The notes beneath the pieces were generated by a model. That model did no database searches, was not told where the DNA came from, and worked only from the letters and a program-made list of their open reading frames with translations. Of a DNA stretch of 8,479 bases, positions 1 through 7,101 are shown piece after piece. This stretch comes from an uncultured Rikenellaceae bacterium (GTDB lineage: Bacteria > Bacteroidota > Bacteroidia > Bacteroidales > Rikenellaceae): the NCBI GenBank assembly GCA_949284665.1, contig CASDWR010000277.1, forward strand, positions 1 to 8,479, written 5' to 3'. The position numbers and the translations under genes are program-made. Numbering within the stretch: position 1 is the stretch's first letter; each line of letters opens with the position of its first letter.

Positions 1-387
1 CATAGCCCCTATAGTAGATAGCGGCGATTCTCTCCTTATAATGAAAAAATGGGTTTGCTGAATTGGATATGGTGCGGACTGTTTTGTCGATTCGGGTTGG
101 ATGAGTGTCCGTGATTTTGTATGAGTCGGACAGGGGGGCCGGGGTATCATGAAAATTTGTTTTAAATCGATTACAGATGATTTTATTGGAAATATTTGAC
201 TGTCAGCTTTCCCATTTTGGAAATAGTTTAAGTGCCTTTATTGGGATTTTCCGTATCGTAAGAGATACACGATTCCGTGGGAAAGCGGACATTCTATAAT
301 ATTTTCTATTTTTGTATGAGGATAAAAACAGGTGATTAGGATTTTTTCTGATCGGAGCAATCTTTAAAGAACTTTTAATATGATTTT
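1..387. other. Non-coding region upstream of the TlpA-like lipoprotein gene
   Basis: I find no supportable gene here. The plus-strand frame open at the left edge stops near position 60 after about 19 codons that match nothing I know. The first three bases are CAT, so a minus-strand gene could begin at position 3 and run left, but no well-placed ribosome binding site supports it (an AAGGAG-like element on the minus strand lies about 27 nt too far). The stretch holds a 9-bp inverted repeat (GCTTTCCCA at 206-214, TGGGAAAGC at 278-286), a small GTATC/GATAC hairpin between its arms, and repeated TTGGAAAT-like words. It could be a structured leader or regulatory region for the gene at 388. Confidence 0.5.
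307..314 (+). promoter_or_regulatory. Possible -7 promoter element for the TlpA-like lipoprotein gene
   Basis: TATTTTTG matches the Bacteroidota -7 consensus TAnnTTTG and would place transcription start near 321, about 67 nt before the ATG at 388. I see no TTTG at the expected -33 distance, so this is only half a promoter and may be chance in AT-rich DNA. Confidence 0.3.
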
Positions 388-1386
388 ATGAAGAAAATTT
401 GTCTTATTTTGGTGATTCCCCTATGCTTTTTGAGATGTTCTTCCCAACAAAAGGGTTATACTATTGAAGGATCGGATGCGTCTTTGGTAGACGGGCAATA
501 CGTTTATCTCGTGGATGGTGTGGACTGGAGCGTCCTCGATTCGACTCTTGTTGAGAATTCATCGATCCGGATCGAAGGGACAAACCGGGGTTCGGAAGTG
601 GCATACCTGTACATGGGCGAATCGTCGGATCCGGATCAGCTCATGCAAGTCAGTTGGCAAATGTTCTTGGAACCGGGCAGAATACAATTATTCATCGATC
701 CAGGCGATGAAATGTTCCGTGCAAAGGGAACGCCCATGAATGATACCTATTTGAAAATCAGAGGAGAAAAAGAATTGACGGATGTGATAAGAAAAAATCA
801 TAACGCGTTGGGCTGTGTGTTGTTGGGCGATATTCTGTCCATATCCTCGAAACCTGAGATTGAAAGTCTGATGGCTGAATTCCCTGAAGATATGAAACGC
901 CATCCGTTGTATCTGCAAGTGGTGGAGTTGATCGAACCGATTAAGGCGGATTTGGGAATGCCCTATTATGATATAATCGGTATGGATATTGACGGGAATG
1001 CGGTATCGCTTGGAAGTATCGTCGAAAGGGAGGGGGTAAAATACATATTGTTGGATTTCTGGGCATCTTGGTGCGGACCTTGCAGGGAGGAGATTCCCAA
1101 TTTGGTGGAGTTATATGCACGATATAAAAACAATGGTTTCGAAATATACGGGATGTCGTTCGACTCTAAGGCCAAACGGTGGAGGGAGACCCTGGGTAAA
1201 GAAAACATGGCATGGACCAATGTGATTGCCGCCTTTGAAAAAGGGCCTCGATTCAGCCCTGTTTGGCAGGCATATGGGGTGGATGGTATTCCATGGAACT
1301 ATCTGATCGATGCCTCCGATGGAATGATTGTCGCGAAGAATTTGCATGGCGATGAGTTGAAGGCAAAACTCGGCGAACTTTTTTAG
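388..1386 (+). CDS. TlpA/ResA-type thiol-disulfide oxidoreductase lipoprotein with N-terminal DUF4369-like domain
   Basis: The 332-residue protein has two parts. Residues about 1-17 form a lipoprotein-like signal (MKKICLILVIPLCFLRC) with Cys17 as the likely lipidated residue; Arg16 just before it is unusual for a lipobox. Residues about 24-110 resemble the beta-rich DUF4369 domain common in Bacteroidota. Residues about 195-332 are a thioredoxin-fold TlpA/AhpC-TSA domain with the redox motif W228-C229-G-P-C232 and the cis-proline loop G-I-P302, followed by Trp303 where Thr or His is more usual. Proteins of this build sit in the cell envelope and reduce or exchange disulfides in exported proteins; the substrate cannot be read from sequence. 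No acidic export signal follows Cys17, so it may face the periplasm. It appears monocistronic, ending at a terminator shared with enolase. Family call is firm, exact role unknown. Confidence 0.93.
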   Translation: MKKICLILVIPLCFLRCSSQQKGYTIEGSDASLVDGQYVYLVDGVDWSVLDSTLVENSSIRIEGTNRGSEVAYLYMGESSDPDQLMQVSWQMFLEPGRIQLFIDPGDEMFRAKGTPMNDTYLKIRGEKELTDVIRKNHNALGCVLLGDILSISSKPEIESLMAEFPEDMKRHPLYLQVVELIEPIKADLGMPYYDIIGMDIDGNAVSLGSIVEREGVKYILLDFWASWCGPCREEIPNLVELYARYKNNGFEIYGMSFDSKAKRWRETLGKENMAWTNVIAAFEKGPRFSPVWQAYGVDGIPWNYLIDASDGMIVAKNLHGDELKAKLGELF

Positions 1387-1402
1387 ATTAGAATAGTAGG
1401 AT

Positions 1403-1448
1403 CATGGGGTAAATCGGGTTGAATGGGGTGTCTCCTCCCCCCCCCATG
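1403..1448. repeat. G-run/C9 tract with 7-bp inverted repeat after the oxidoreductase gene
   Basis: CATGGGG at 1403-1409 pairs with CCCCATG at 1442-1448. Between them lie two more G-runs (1416-1418 and 1425-1428) and a run of nine C at 1437-1445. The plus-strand transcript could fold G-runs onto the C tract just after the stop codon, possibly protecting the 3' end. The C9 run is also prone to length errors in sequencing. Confidence 0.5.
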
Positions 1449-1463
1449 TCGAGTCCCGAAAAC

Positions 1464-1513
1464 AAATAAGGTTTCCATGTCGCCGAATTCGGCATAACCT
1501 GGAAACCTTATTT
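1464..1513. terminator. Nested-hairpin, probably bidirectional terminator between convergent genes
   Basis: Two perfect 14-nt arms (1464-1477 and 1500-1513) enclose a 22-nt loop that itself contains the palindrome GCCGAATTCGGC (1482-1493). On the plus strand the stem is followed by TTTTGTTTT-like sequence. On the minus strand it is followed by GTTTTC. It lies between the oxidoreductase stop (1386) and the enolase stop (1534), so it most likely ends both transcripts. The stem sequence and T-rich flanks are seen directly; termination is inferred. Confidence 0.8.
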
Positions 1514-1533
1514 TGTTTTATACGATCTATGCT

Positions 1534-2838
<1,305 letters not shown>

Positions 2839-2851
2839 TTACTGGTTGTTA

Positions 2852-2882
2852 TTTGTAAAATATACGATTTCGTCCACCTTTG
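2852..2882 (+). promoter_or_regulatory. Candidate promoter for the lipocalin gene
   Basis: TTTG at 2852-2855, a 19-nt spacer and CACCTTTG at 2875-2882 fit the Bacteroidota -33/-7 pattern with one mismatch (C for the first T of TAnnTTTG). The start would be near 2889, giving a leader of about 230 nt before the ATG at 3123. No better candidate was found closer to the gene. It faces the enolase promoter on the other strand. Confidence 0.5.
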
Positions 2883-2918
2883 CGATCCCTTGTTGCAGGG
2901 ATAGGGAAAACGGTACGG

Positions 2919-2950
2919 CAAAAGTACTATTTTGTTCCCATTTTAACAAG
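2919..2950 (-). promoter_or_regulatory. Candidate enolase promoter
   Basis: Read on the minus strand, CTTG (2950-2947), a 20-nt spacer and TACTTTTG (2926-2919) match the Bacteroidota promoter TTTG-N19-21-TAnnTTTG with one mismatch in the -33 box. Transcription would begin near 2912 and give an enolase leader of about 85 nt. Confidence 0.65.
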
Positions 2951-3122
2951 AAACGGTTCACCAATTCAGCTGTTTTGCTTTTTTCGCTCTCCGCTTACAC
3001 ACAGTACATCGGATTACCGATCTTGTATGATCCGACGGAAAATCGATGCGCAATCGGACGAATCGGATGAATTTTCTAATCGGAATGGCATTAAATATGC
3101 AATCGTCTTTTTTAAAAAGAAG

Positions 3123-3641
3123 ATGAAAAGAGTTGTTTTATGTGCTGTTGCACTGTTTGTTGTCTTTACAGTTATGGCAGAATCTCCGAAAGAAGTCGAT
3201 AACTCCACGGTCGATCGGTTCGATTTGGAACGTTACATGGGGCAGTGGTATGAGATTGCACGCTTCGATCATTTTTTCGAACGGGACATGATTAAGGTAC
3301 AGGCGAAGTATACCCTTTTGCCCGACGGTACGGTACGTGTCGAAAACAGCGGCTATAAAGGGGACAAATACAGGATGACACGCGGACGAGCGAAAGTCGC
3401 GCGGGATGGCGAACCCGGTTTGTTACGTGTCAAGTTCGTGCTTTTCTATTCCGATTACCGGGTTCTTGCCCTCGATCAGGAGAATTATTCCTATGCCTTG
3501 GTCGGTTCTTCTTCACCGAAATATCTTTGGATCCTTTCACGTACACCGAAATTGCCGGTACGAGTGGTCAATGGATTGATCGAGGAGGCCGCACGACGGG
3601 GGTATGACACCGATCAACTGATTTTTGTAGATCAACGGTGA
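3123..3641 (+). CDS. Secreted lipocalin family protein (Blc-like)
   Basis: The 172-residue protein belongs to the bacterial Blc lipocalins, small beta-barrels that bind lipids or other hydrophobic ligands in the envelope. Residues 1-19 (MKRVVLCAVALFVVFTVMA) form a signal peptide with a likely signal peptidase I site VMA|ES. Cys7 lies inside the hydrophobic core and is not in a lipobox, so unlike E. coli Blc this looks soluble in the periplasm. The lipocalin signature is G40-Q-W42-Y followed by EIARFDHFFER, and the second conserved block, YALVGSSSPKYLWILSRTP, covers 124-142. The frame is open for 81 codons further upstream, but that part crosses the enolase promoter and would bury the signal peptide, so I chose the ATG at 3123. 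The coding end overlaps convergent radC by 10 bp. The ligand is unknown; lipid or haem-like molecules are guesses from the family. Confidence 0.9.
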   Translation: MKRVVLCAVALFVVFTVMAESPKEVDNSTVDRFDLERYMGQWYEIARFDHFFERDMIKVQAKYTLLPDGTVRVENSGYKGDKYRMTRGRAKVARDGEPGLLRVKFVLFYSDYRVLALDQENYSYALVGSSSPKYLWILSRTPKLPVRVVNGLIEEAARRGYDTDQLIFVDQR

Positions 3642-4327
3642 GGGTTCTTCGGCCGATCGCCAATCAACCCATGGCTTCTGAAACTGAAATACCCGTTCTC
3701 AGAAAGAATGATATGATCAATTACGGTGATGTCGAAGAGTATTGCGGCATCCGAGATCCGTTGTGTCAGGGCGATATCTTCATCGCTGGCTTCGGCGATG
3801 CCCGAGGGGTGGTTATGTACGAGAATAAGGGAGGTAGCCAACAGTTCGATGGCTCGTTTGACAATCAATTTGTGGTCCACGACAAGTGACGATACCCCAC
3901 CCTGACTTACCCGGCGTTTCTCAATTACACCGTTTGCCGATGAGAGATATGCCACCCACATCTCCTCATGTCGCAGTTGTGCAAAAGTCGGGGCAAAGAG
4001 AGCAATAACATCTTCGCTGTTTCGGATGACGGTCGGCATTTGTGCCTCCTGCTGGCGGATGCGCCGTCCCAACTCGAACGAAGTTGCAAGCAGCGAAGCC
4101 CGTTTCATGCCGATACCTTCAGTTGTCCGGAGTTCCGAGACCGGAATCCTTGACAGACGGGTCAGAGAACCGCCATACCGTTCCAATAGTCGTTCGACGA
4201 TCTCGGATGTGGGGCGCACGGATGTACCGTCCTGGAGCAGAATATTTAAAAGCTCGACATCGCTGAGTGCTTCCACACCCCGCGATGCCAGTTTTTCCCG
4301 TATTTCCCGGTCGGAAAGGTTATTCAT
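3632..4327 (-). CDS. radC: RadC family protein (UPF0758, JAB/MPN domain)
   Basis: The protein has 231 residues, the usual RadC length. The N-terminal part (about 1-90) carries a helix-hairpin-helix-like segment (TTEGIGMKRASLLAT, 68-82). The C-terminal part (about 100-225) is a JAB/MPN domain with an intact JAMM metal site: Glu in HEEMW (121/122), H171-N-H173-P-S-G, and S181-x-x-D184, plus the conserved DHIIL at 204-208. RadC was named as a DNA repair protein, but that role in E. coli was later attributed to another gene, so its function is unsettled; an intact metal site suggests a hydrolase. Its ATG overlaps the end of rnc by 8 bp, which suggests translational coupling and a shared transcript. 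Its 3' end overlaps the lipocalin gene by 10 bp on the other strand, leaving no room for an intergenic terminator. Confidence 0.95.
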   Translation of the reverse strand: MNNLSDREIREKLASRGVEALSDVELLNILLQDGTSVRPTSEIVERLLERYGGSLTRLSRIPVSELRTTEGIGMKRASLLATSFELGRRIRQQEAQMPTVIRNSEDVIALFAPTFAQLRHEEMWVAYLSSANGVIEKRRVSQGGVSSLVVDHKLIVKRAIELLATSLILVHNHPSGIAEASDEDIALTQRISDAAILFDITVIDHIILSENGYFSFRSHGLIGDRPKNPHR

Positions 4328-5105
4328 TTTGCCGATTTTGTTCGATTGTGTCGATTTTTTCCATGAAGTAGTCAGAGATGTCGTCGTTAATCACTTGCAG
4401 AACCGAGTGTGCTGCCGTTTGTTCGGCCTCTTTCTTCGAACTGCCCTCTCCGTGTCCCATTTCGATACCATCGATAATGATCGTGGCGTTGAATCTCGGC
4501 ATGGCCGAATTCGAATCGGGAGCATGAGACGTACGGAACTGAATGTTCCTTTTACTCTTTTGACACCATTCGATCAGCCGGCTTTTGAAATCGTTCTCCG
4601 TATGCGACATGTCGCCCAAATCGATGTGCTGCTTCAGTATGTCGTTGATAATAAAACGGTTTGCAAAGTCGTATCCTTTGTCAAGATAGATTGCACCGAT
4701 AATCGCTTCCAAGGCATTCCCATAGAGATGTTTTTGAAACTGATTGCCCGGGGCATTTGCAACTACATAATGGTCCAACCCGATCAGACGTGCCAATAAG
4801 TCGAGAGACTGACGACTGACGATCTTTGAGCGCATTTGTGTCAGGAAACCTTCCGATTCGTCCGGAAATTCGATATACAAGAAATCGGATACGACGGATT
4901 CGAGAATCGCATCTCCCAGGAATTCGAGTCTTTCGTTGTTGATGGCTTTCCCTTCGTGATGCAGTGAAGCCGATCGGTGAATCAATGCCAGTTTGTACAG
5001 TTCGATGTTGTCGGGAGTAAAGCCGAACAATGTGTATACGGCACGGTAATAGGCTTTGTCCTGCCCGAAATTTCGATGTGCGATTCTTCGAATGGGTTCG
5101 AACAC
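4320..5105 (-). CDS. rnc: Ribonuclease III
   Basis: This 261-residue protein is RNase III, the double-strand-specific endoribonuclease that processes rRNA precursors and other structured RNAs. The nuclease domain (about 20-160) contains the signature NNERLEFLGDA (56-66) with metal ligands E58, E61 and D65, and a second site NALEAIIGAIYLD (130-142) with E133; Asn130 stands where E. coli has Asp, as I recall from other Bacteroidota. A dsRNA-binding domain covers about 168-240 and ends with GEGSSKKEAEQTAA. The start is GTG at 5105-5103. An in-frame TAG lies five codons upstream (5120-5118) and the next in-frame Met (residue 91) is inside the nuclease domain, so GTG is the only sensible start. 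Its first 425 bp are overlapped in another frame by the run-on of fabF. It is downstream of acpP-fabF and overlaps radC. Confidence 0.95.
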   Translation of the reverse strand: MFEPIRRIAHRNFGQDKAYYRAVYTLFGFTPDNIELYKLALIHRSASLHHEGKAINNERLEFLGDAILESVVSDFLYIEFPDESEGFLTQMRSKIVSRQSLDLLARLIGLDHYVVANAPGNQFQKHLYGNALEAIIGAIYLDKGYDFANRFIINDILKQHIDLGDMSHTENDFKSRLIEWCQKSKRNIQFRTSHAPDSNSAMPRFNATIIIDGIEMGHGEGSSKKEAEQTAAHSVLQVINDDISDYFMEKIDTIEQNRQNE

Positions 5106-5122
5106 GTTTGTTGAGGTCTATA
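4681..5122 (-). other. Out-of-frame run-on of fabF over rnc
   Basis: After Lys414 of FabF the reading frame passes the expected end and stays open for about 147 codons, stopping at TGA (4683-4681). The translated tail is rich in Arg and Ser, has no recognisable domain and lies over the well-conserved rnc gene in a different frame. It looks like the shadow of rnc rather than a real protein domain. It arises because the A-run just upstream has eight bases instead of seven. Confidence 0.75.
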
Positions 5123-6366
5123 TTTTTTTTCAACAGGATCGTCGAGTTATGTCCACCGAAACCGAACGTATTGCTCATTGCACAGTTGACCTCGCGTTTT
5201 TGGGCCTTGTTGAGCGTGAGGTTCAGCCGCTCGTCGATTTTCGGGTCGCGATTGAAGTTGTTGATGGTGGGTGGAATGACTCCCTCGGTGATAGCCATGA
5301 TGCAAGCCAGGGCTTCGATGGCGCCGGCGGCACCCAGCAGGTGACCGGTCATCGACTTTGTGGAACTGATATTCATTTTAAATGCGTGTTCGCCGAATGC
5401 ATCCATGATACCCAGCAGTTCGGGGATATCGCCGGCCGGTGTGGAAGTACCGTGCGTGTTGATATAATCGACATCTTCAGGTTTCAGTTTTGCTTCATTG
5501 AGCGCATCCTGAATTGCCTTTTTAGCACCGATGCCTTCGGGGTGGGGAGCGGTAAAGTGGTATGCATCCGCACTGATCCCGCAACCGCCTACTTCCGCAT
5601 AGATTTTTGCTCCACGGGCTTTGGCATGTTCGTATTCTTCGAGAATCAAGGCTCCTGCGCCTTCTCCGATGACGAAGCCGTCGCGATCCATGTCATAGGG
5701 TCTTGATGCGGTTTTTGGGTCGTCGTTACGTGTCGAAAGTGCCTGCATGGAGTTGAATCCGCCTACGCCCGGTTCCGTAACAGTCGCTTCCGATCCTCCC
5801 GTAATCATGATGTCGGCGCGACCCAATCGAATCTGGTCGACGGAGCTTACAATGGCATGGTTGGACGAAGCACAAGCGGAAGTCGTGCAATAGTTGGGGC
5901 CCATGAAGCCGTATTTCATGGAGATGTAGCCCGCGGCGATGTCTGCGATCATCTTCGGAATGAAAAACGGACTGTAGCGGGGTACAAAATTCCCTTCCAC
6001 AAAGCCCTTGATTTCCTGATAGAGGGAACTGAGTCCTCCGATTCCTGCAGCCCAAATAACGCCGGCGCGGGACTTGTCGACTTTTTCGATATCGAGTCCG
6101 GCATCTTCGATGGACTGTTGTGCGGAGATGAGTGCATACTGGGTAAAAAGGTCGTATTTGCGGACCTCTTTCCGGTCGAAATATTCTTCCCATTTGTAGC
6201 CCTTCACTTCGCAAGCGAATTTTGTCTTGAACAGTTCCGCATCGAAATGGGTAATATAGTCAGCTCCGCTGACACCGTTTTTCAGGTTTGCGAAGTATTC
6301 GGCTATGTTGTTCCCGAGCGGATTGATGGTTCCGATTCCTGTTACGACTACTCTTCTTCCCTCCAT
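5118..6366 (-). CDS. fabF: 3-oxoacyl-[acyl-carrier-protein] synthase II (FabF), with apparent frameshift at the 3' end
   Basis: FabF condenses malonyl-ACP with acyl-ACP in the elongation steps of type II fatty-acid synthesis in the cytosol. The Cys-His-His triad is intact: C165 in TTSACASSNH, H305 in NTHGTSTP and H342 in STKSMTGHLLGAAGA. The GFGGHN loop follows near 402. The conserved body ends at LLKK (411-414), the usual family length. At that point the coding strand has eight A (5130-5123). As written, the frame reads on for a 561-residue product ending at 4681. With seven A it would end as LLKKI and TAG (5120-5118) at 415 residues, as FabF normally does. I give the expected end and treat the run-on as an artefact or unusual variant. 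acpP lies upstream across a long hairpin, and rnc starts 12 nt after the expected stop. Confidence 0.93.
5123..5130 (-). repeat. A8 homopolymer at the fabF 3' end
   Basis: Eight consecutive A on the coding strand (T on the plus strand) sit at the point where the fabF frame departs from its expected ending. Runs of this kind are prone to length errors during sequencing and to slippage by polymerases and ribosomes. Removing one A restores the family-typical C-terminus and a stop directly before rnc. Confidence 0.9.
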
Positions 6367-6418
6367 GGTTGTTTGTATTGATTTAGGTGTGGTTGTTTCG
6401 TGAAAAGTTCCGATCTAA

Positions 6419-6462
6419 AAATTAATAAGGTAAAATAGAGGTCTATTTTACCTTATTAATTT
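6419..6462 (-). terminator. Long perfect hairpin between acpP and fabF, terminator or attenuator
   Basis: Two 21-nt arms (6419-6439 and 6442-6462) are exact reverse complements separated by only GG. In the direction of transcription the stem is followed by TTTTT and then AGATC. The stem is AT-rich, but its length should make it stable. It lies 15 bp after the acpP stop and about 50 bp before the fabF start, so it could end most acpP transcripts while some read through into fabF. Because both arms end in AA/TT, it could act in both directions, and a DNA-binding dimer site is an alternative. Confidence 0.7.
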
Positions 6463-6477
6463 CGTCATCAAAACGAA

Positions 6478-6714
6478 TTAAGCTTTGTGTTCCTCAATGT
6501 ATTTGACGGCATCGCCGACAGTGGTGATCTTTTCGGCATCCTCATCGGGGATGGAAATTTCGAACTCTTTCTCGAATTCCATGATCAGTTCAACGGTATC
6601 CAGCGAATCTGCGCCGAGGTCATTGGCAAAACTGGAAGTGAGTTCGATGTCTTTTTCTGCCACATTCAATCTGTCTTTGATAATCTCAAATACTTTTGAT
6701 GAAATTTCTGACAT
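6478..6714 (-). CDS. acpP: Acyl carrier protein
   Basis: This acidic 78-residue protein is the acyl carrier of fatty-acid synthesis. The DSL motif ([12 protein letters not shown]) places the phosphopantetheine-accepting serine at residue 37, and the four-helix pattern and length are those of typical bacterial AcpP. The ATG start gives the usual short lead into helix I ([13 protein letters not shown]). It heads the cluster with fabF, which uses the acyl-ACP it carries. A candidate promoter lies at 6784-6815, with a leader of about 60 nt. The hairpin just downstream (6419-6462) fits the expectation that AcpP is needed in much larger amounts than FabF. Confidence 0.98.
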   Translation of the reverse strand: MSEISSKVFEIIKDRLNVAEKDIELTSSFANDLGADSLDTVELIMEFEKEFEISIPDEDAEKITTVGDAVKYIEEHKA

Positions 6715-6783
6715 AACTTATTGATTTAGGTTTAACAATTATGTTGTTTATGAATTTCCGTTTTTGTTACACGAATTTCTCGG

Positions 6784-6815
6784 CAAAAATAACACATTTT
6801 CTCTAAAAACTGAAA
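6784..6815 (-). promoter_or_regulatory. Candidate acpP promoter
   Basis: On the minus strand TTTC (6815-6812), a 20-nt spacer and TATTTTTG (6791-6784) match the Bacteroidota promoter: a perfect TAnnTTTG -7 box and one mismatch in the -33 box. The predicted start near 6777 gives a leader of about 63 nt. Confidence 0.6.
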
Positions 6816-7031
6816 ATTATTGACTTTTTTTACTTTATTCTGCCCTGTATTGTTATTTAACATGTTGATTTATAGTGTTTTGTTTGATGTGAAAAAACAA
6901 GAAATTCTGTTTTCGTAAAATTATGGAAAAGAGAGGAATGATTTTTTTGCGATGTCTTGTGTTATGTTTTGGTTTTCAGTGTTTTGTCGTATATATGCTG
7001 AATCGGAAACGGGAACTGAGAGGGGAGGGTG
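6816..7031. other. AT-rich intergenic stretch between divergent acpP and pepE
   Basis: The whole gap between acpP and pepE is 387 bp. Apart from the two promoter candidates at its ends and one doubtful 41-codon frame (6923-7048), I see only AT-rich DNA with several T-runs. There is no tRNA, no clear terminator and no long repeat. Confidence 0.5.
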
Positions 7032-7048
7032 TTTGTTTTCCCGAATAA
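6923..7048 (+). CDS. Doubtful small ORF, 41 residues, possible single membrane segment
   Basis: An ATG frame of 41 codons encodes a basic N-terminus (MEKRG), a hydrophobic Cys-rich stretch (about residues 6-26) and a basic tail beginning NRKRELRG. This is the shape of a small membrane protein, but T-rich DNA produces such frames by chance. There is no clear promoter of its own, no strong ribosome binding site, and its end overlaps the -33 box of the pepE promoter. I would not annotate it without conservation evidence. Confidence 0.12.
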   Translation: MEKRGMIFLRCLVLCFGFQCFVVYMLNRKRELRGEGVCFPE

Positions 7049-7062
7049 AATCATTACCTTTA
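7032..7062 (+). promoter_or_regulatory. Candidate pepE promoter
   Basis: TTTG (7032-7035), a 19-nt spacer and TACCTTTA (7055-7062) fit the Bacteroidota promoter with one mismatch in the last base of the -7 box. The predicted start near 7069 leaves about 33 nt before the pepE ATG and would serve pepE and yraN. Confidence 0.65.
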
Positions 7063-7101
7063 TAAAGTTCATAATGTTACGATCAGTTAACGGCAGAGAC
7101 C

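Noticed and set aside
1..387. tRNA or other standard RNA gene in the left intergenic region
   Set aside because: I found no cloverleaf, T-loop GTTCGA-type motif or CCA-end pattern on either strand.
1403..1448. G-quadruplex after the oxidoreductase gene
   Set aside because: Only three G-runs of three or more lie close together and the nearby C9 run would compete for pairing, so a simple hairpin is more likely.
2880..3122. Longer lipocalin form starting 81 codons upstream
   Set aside because: The frame is open, but the extra part covers the enolase promoter region, has low-complexity, unprotein-like sequence and would place the clear signal peptide in the middle of the protein.
4026..4799. 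Long 257-codon frame antisense to radC and rnc
   Set aside because: It crosses two well-supported genes on the other strand and its translation looks like a complement shadow without any motif.
5118..5133. Programmed ribosomal frameshift in fabF as a designed regulatory device
   Set aside because: The A8 tract is slippery, but I see no clear stimulatory stem-loop just downstream, and a FabF tail made of shadow rnc sequence has no apparent use. A homopolymer length error explains it more simply.
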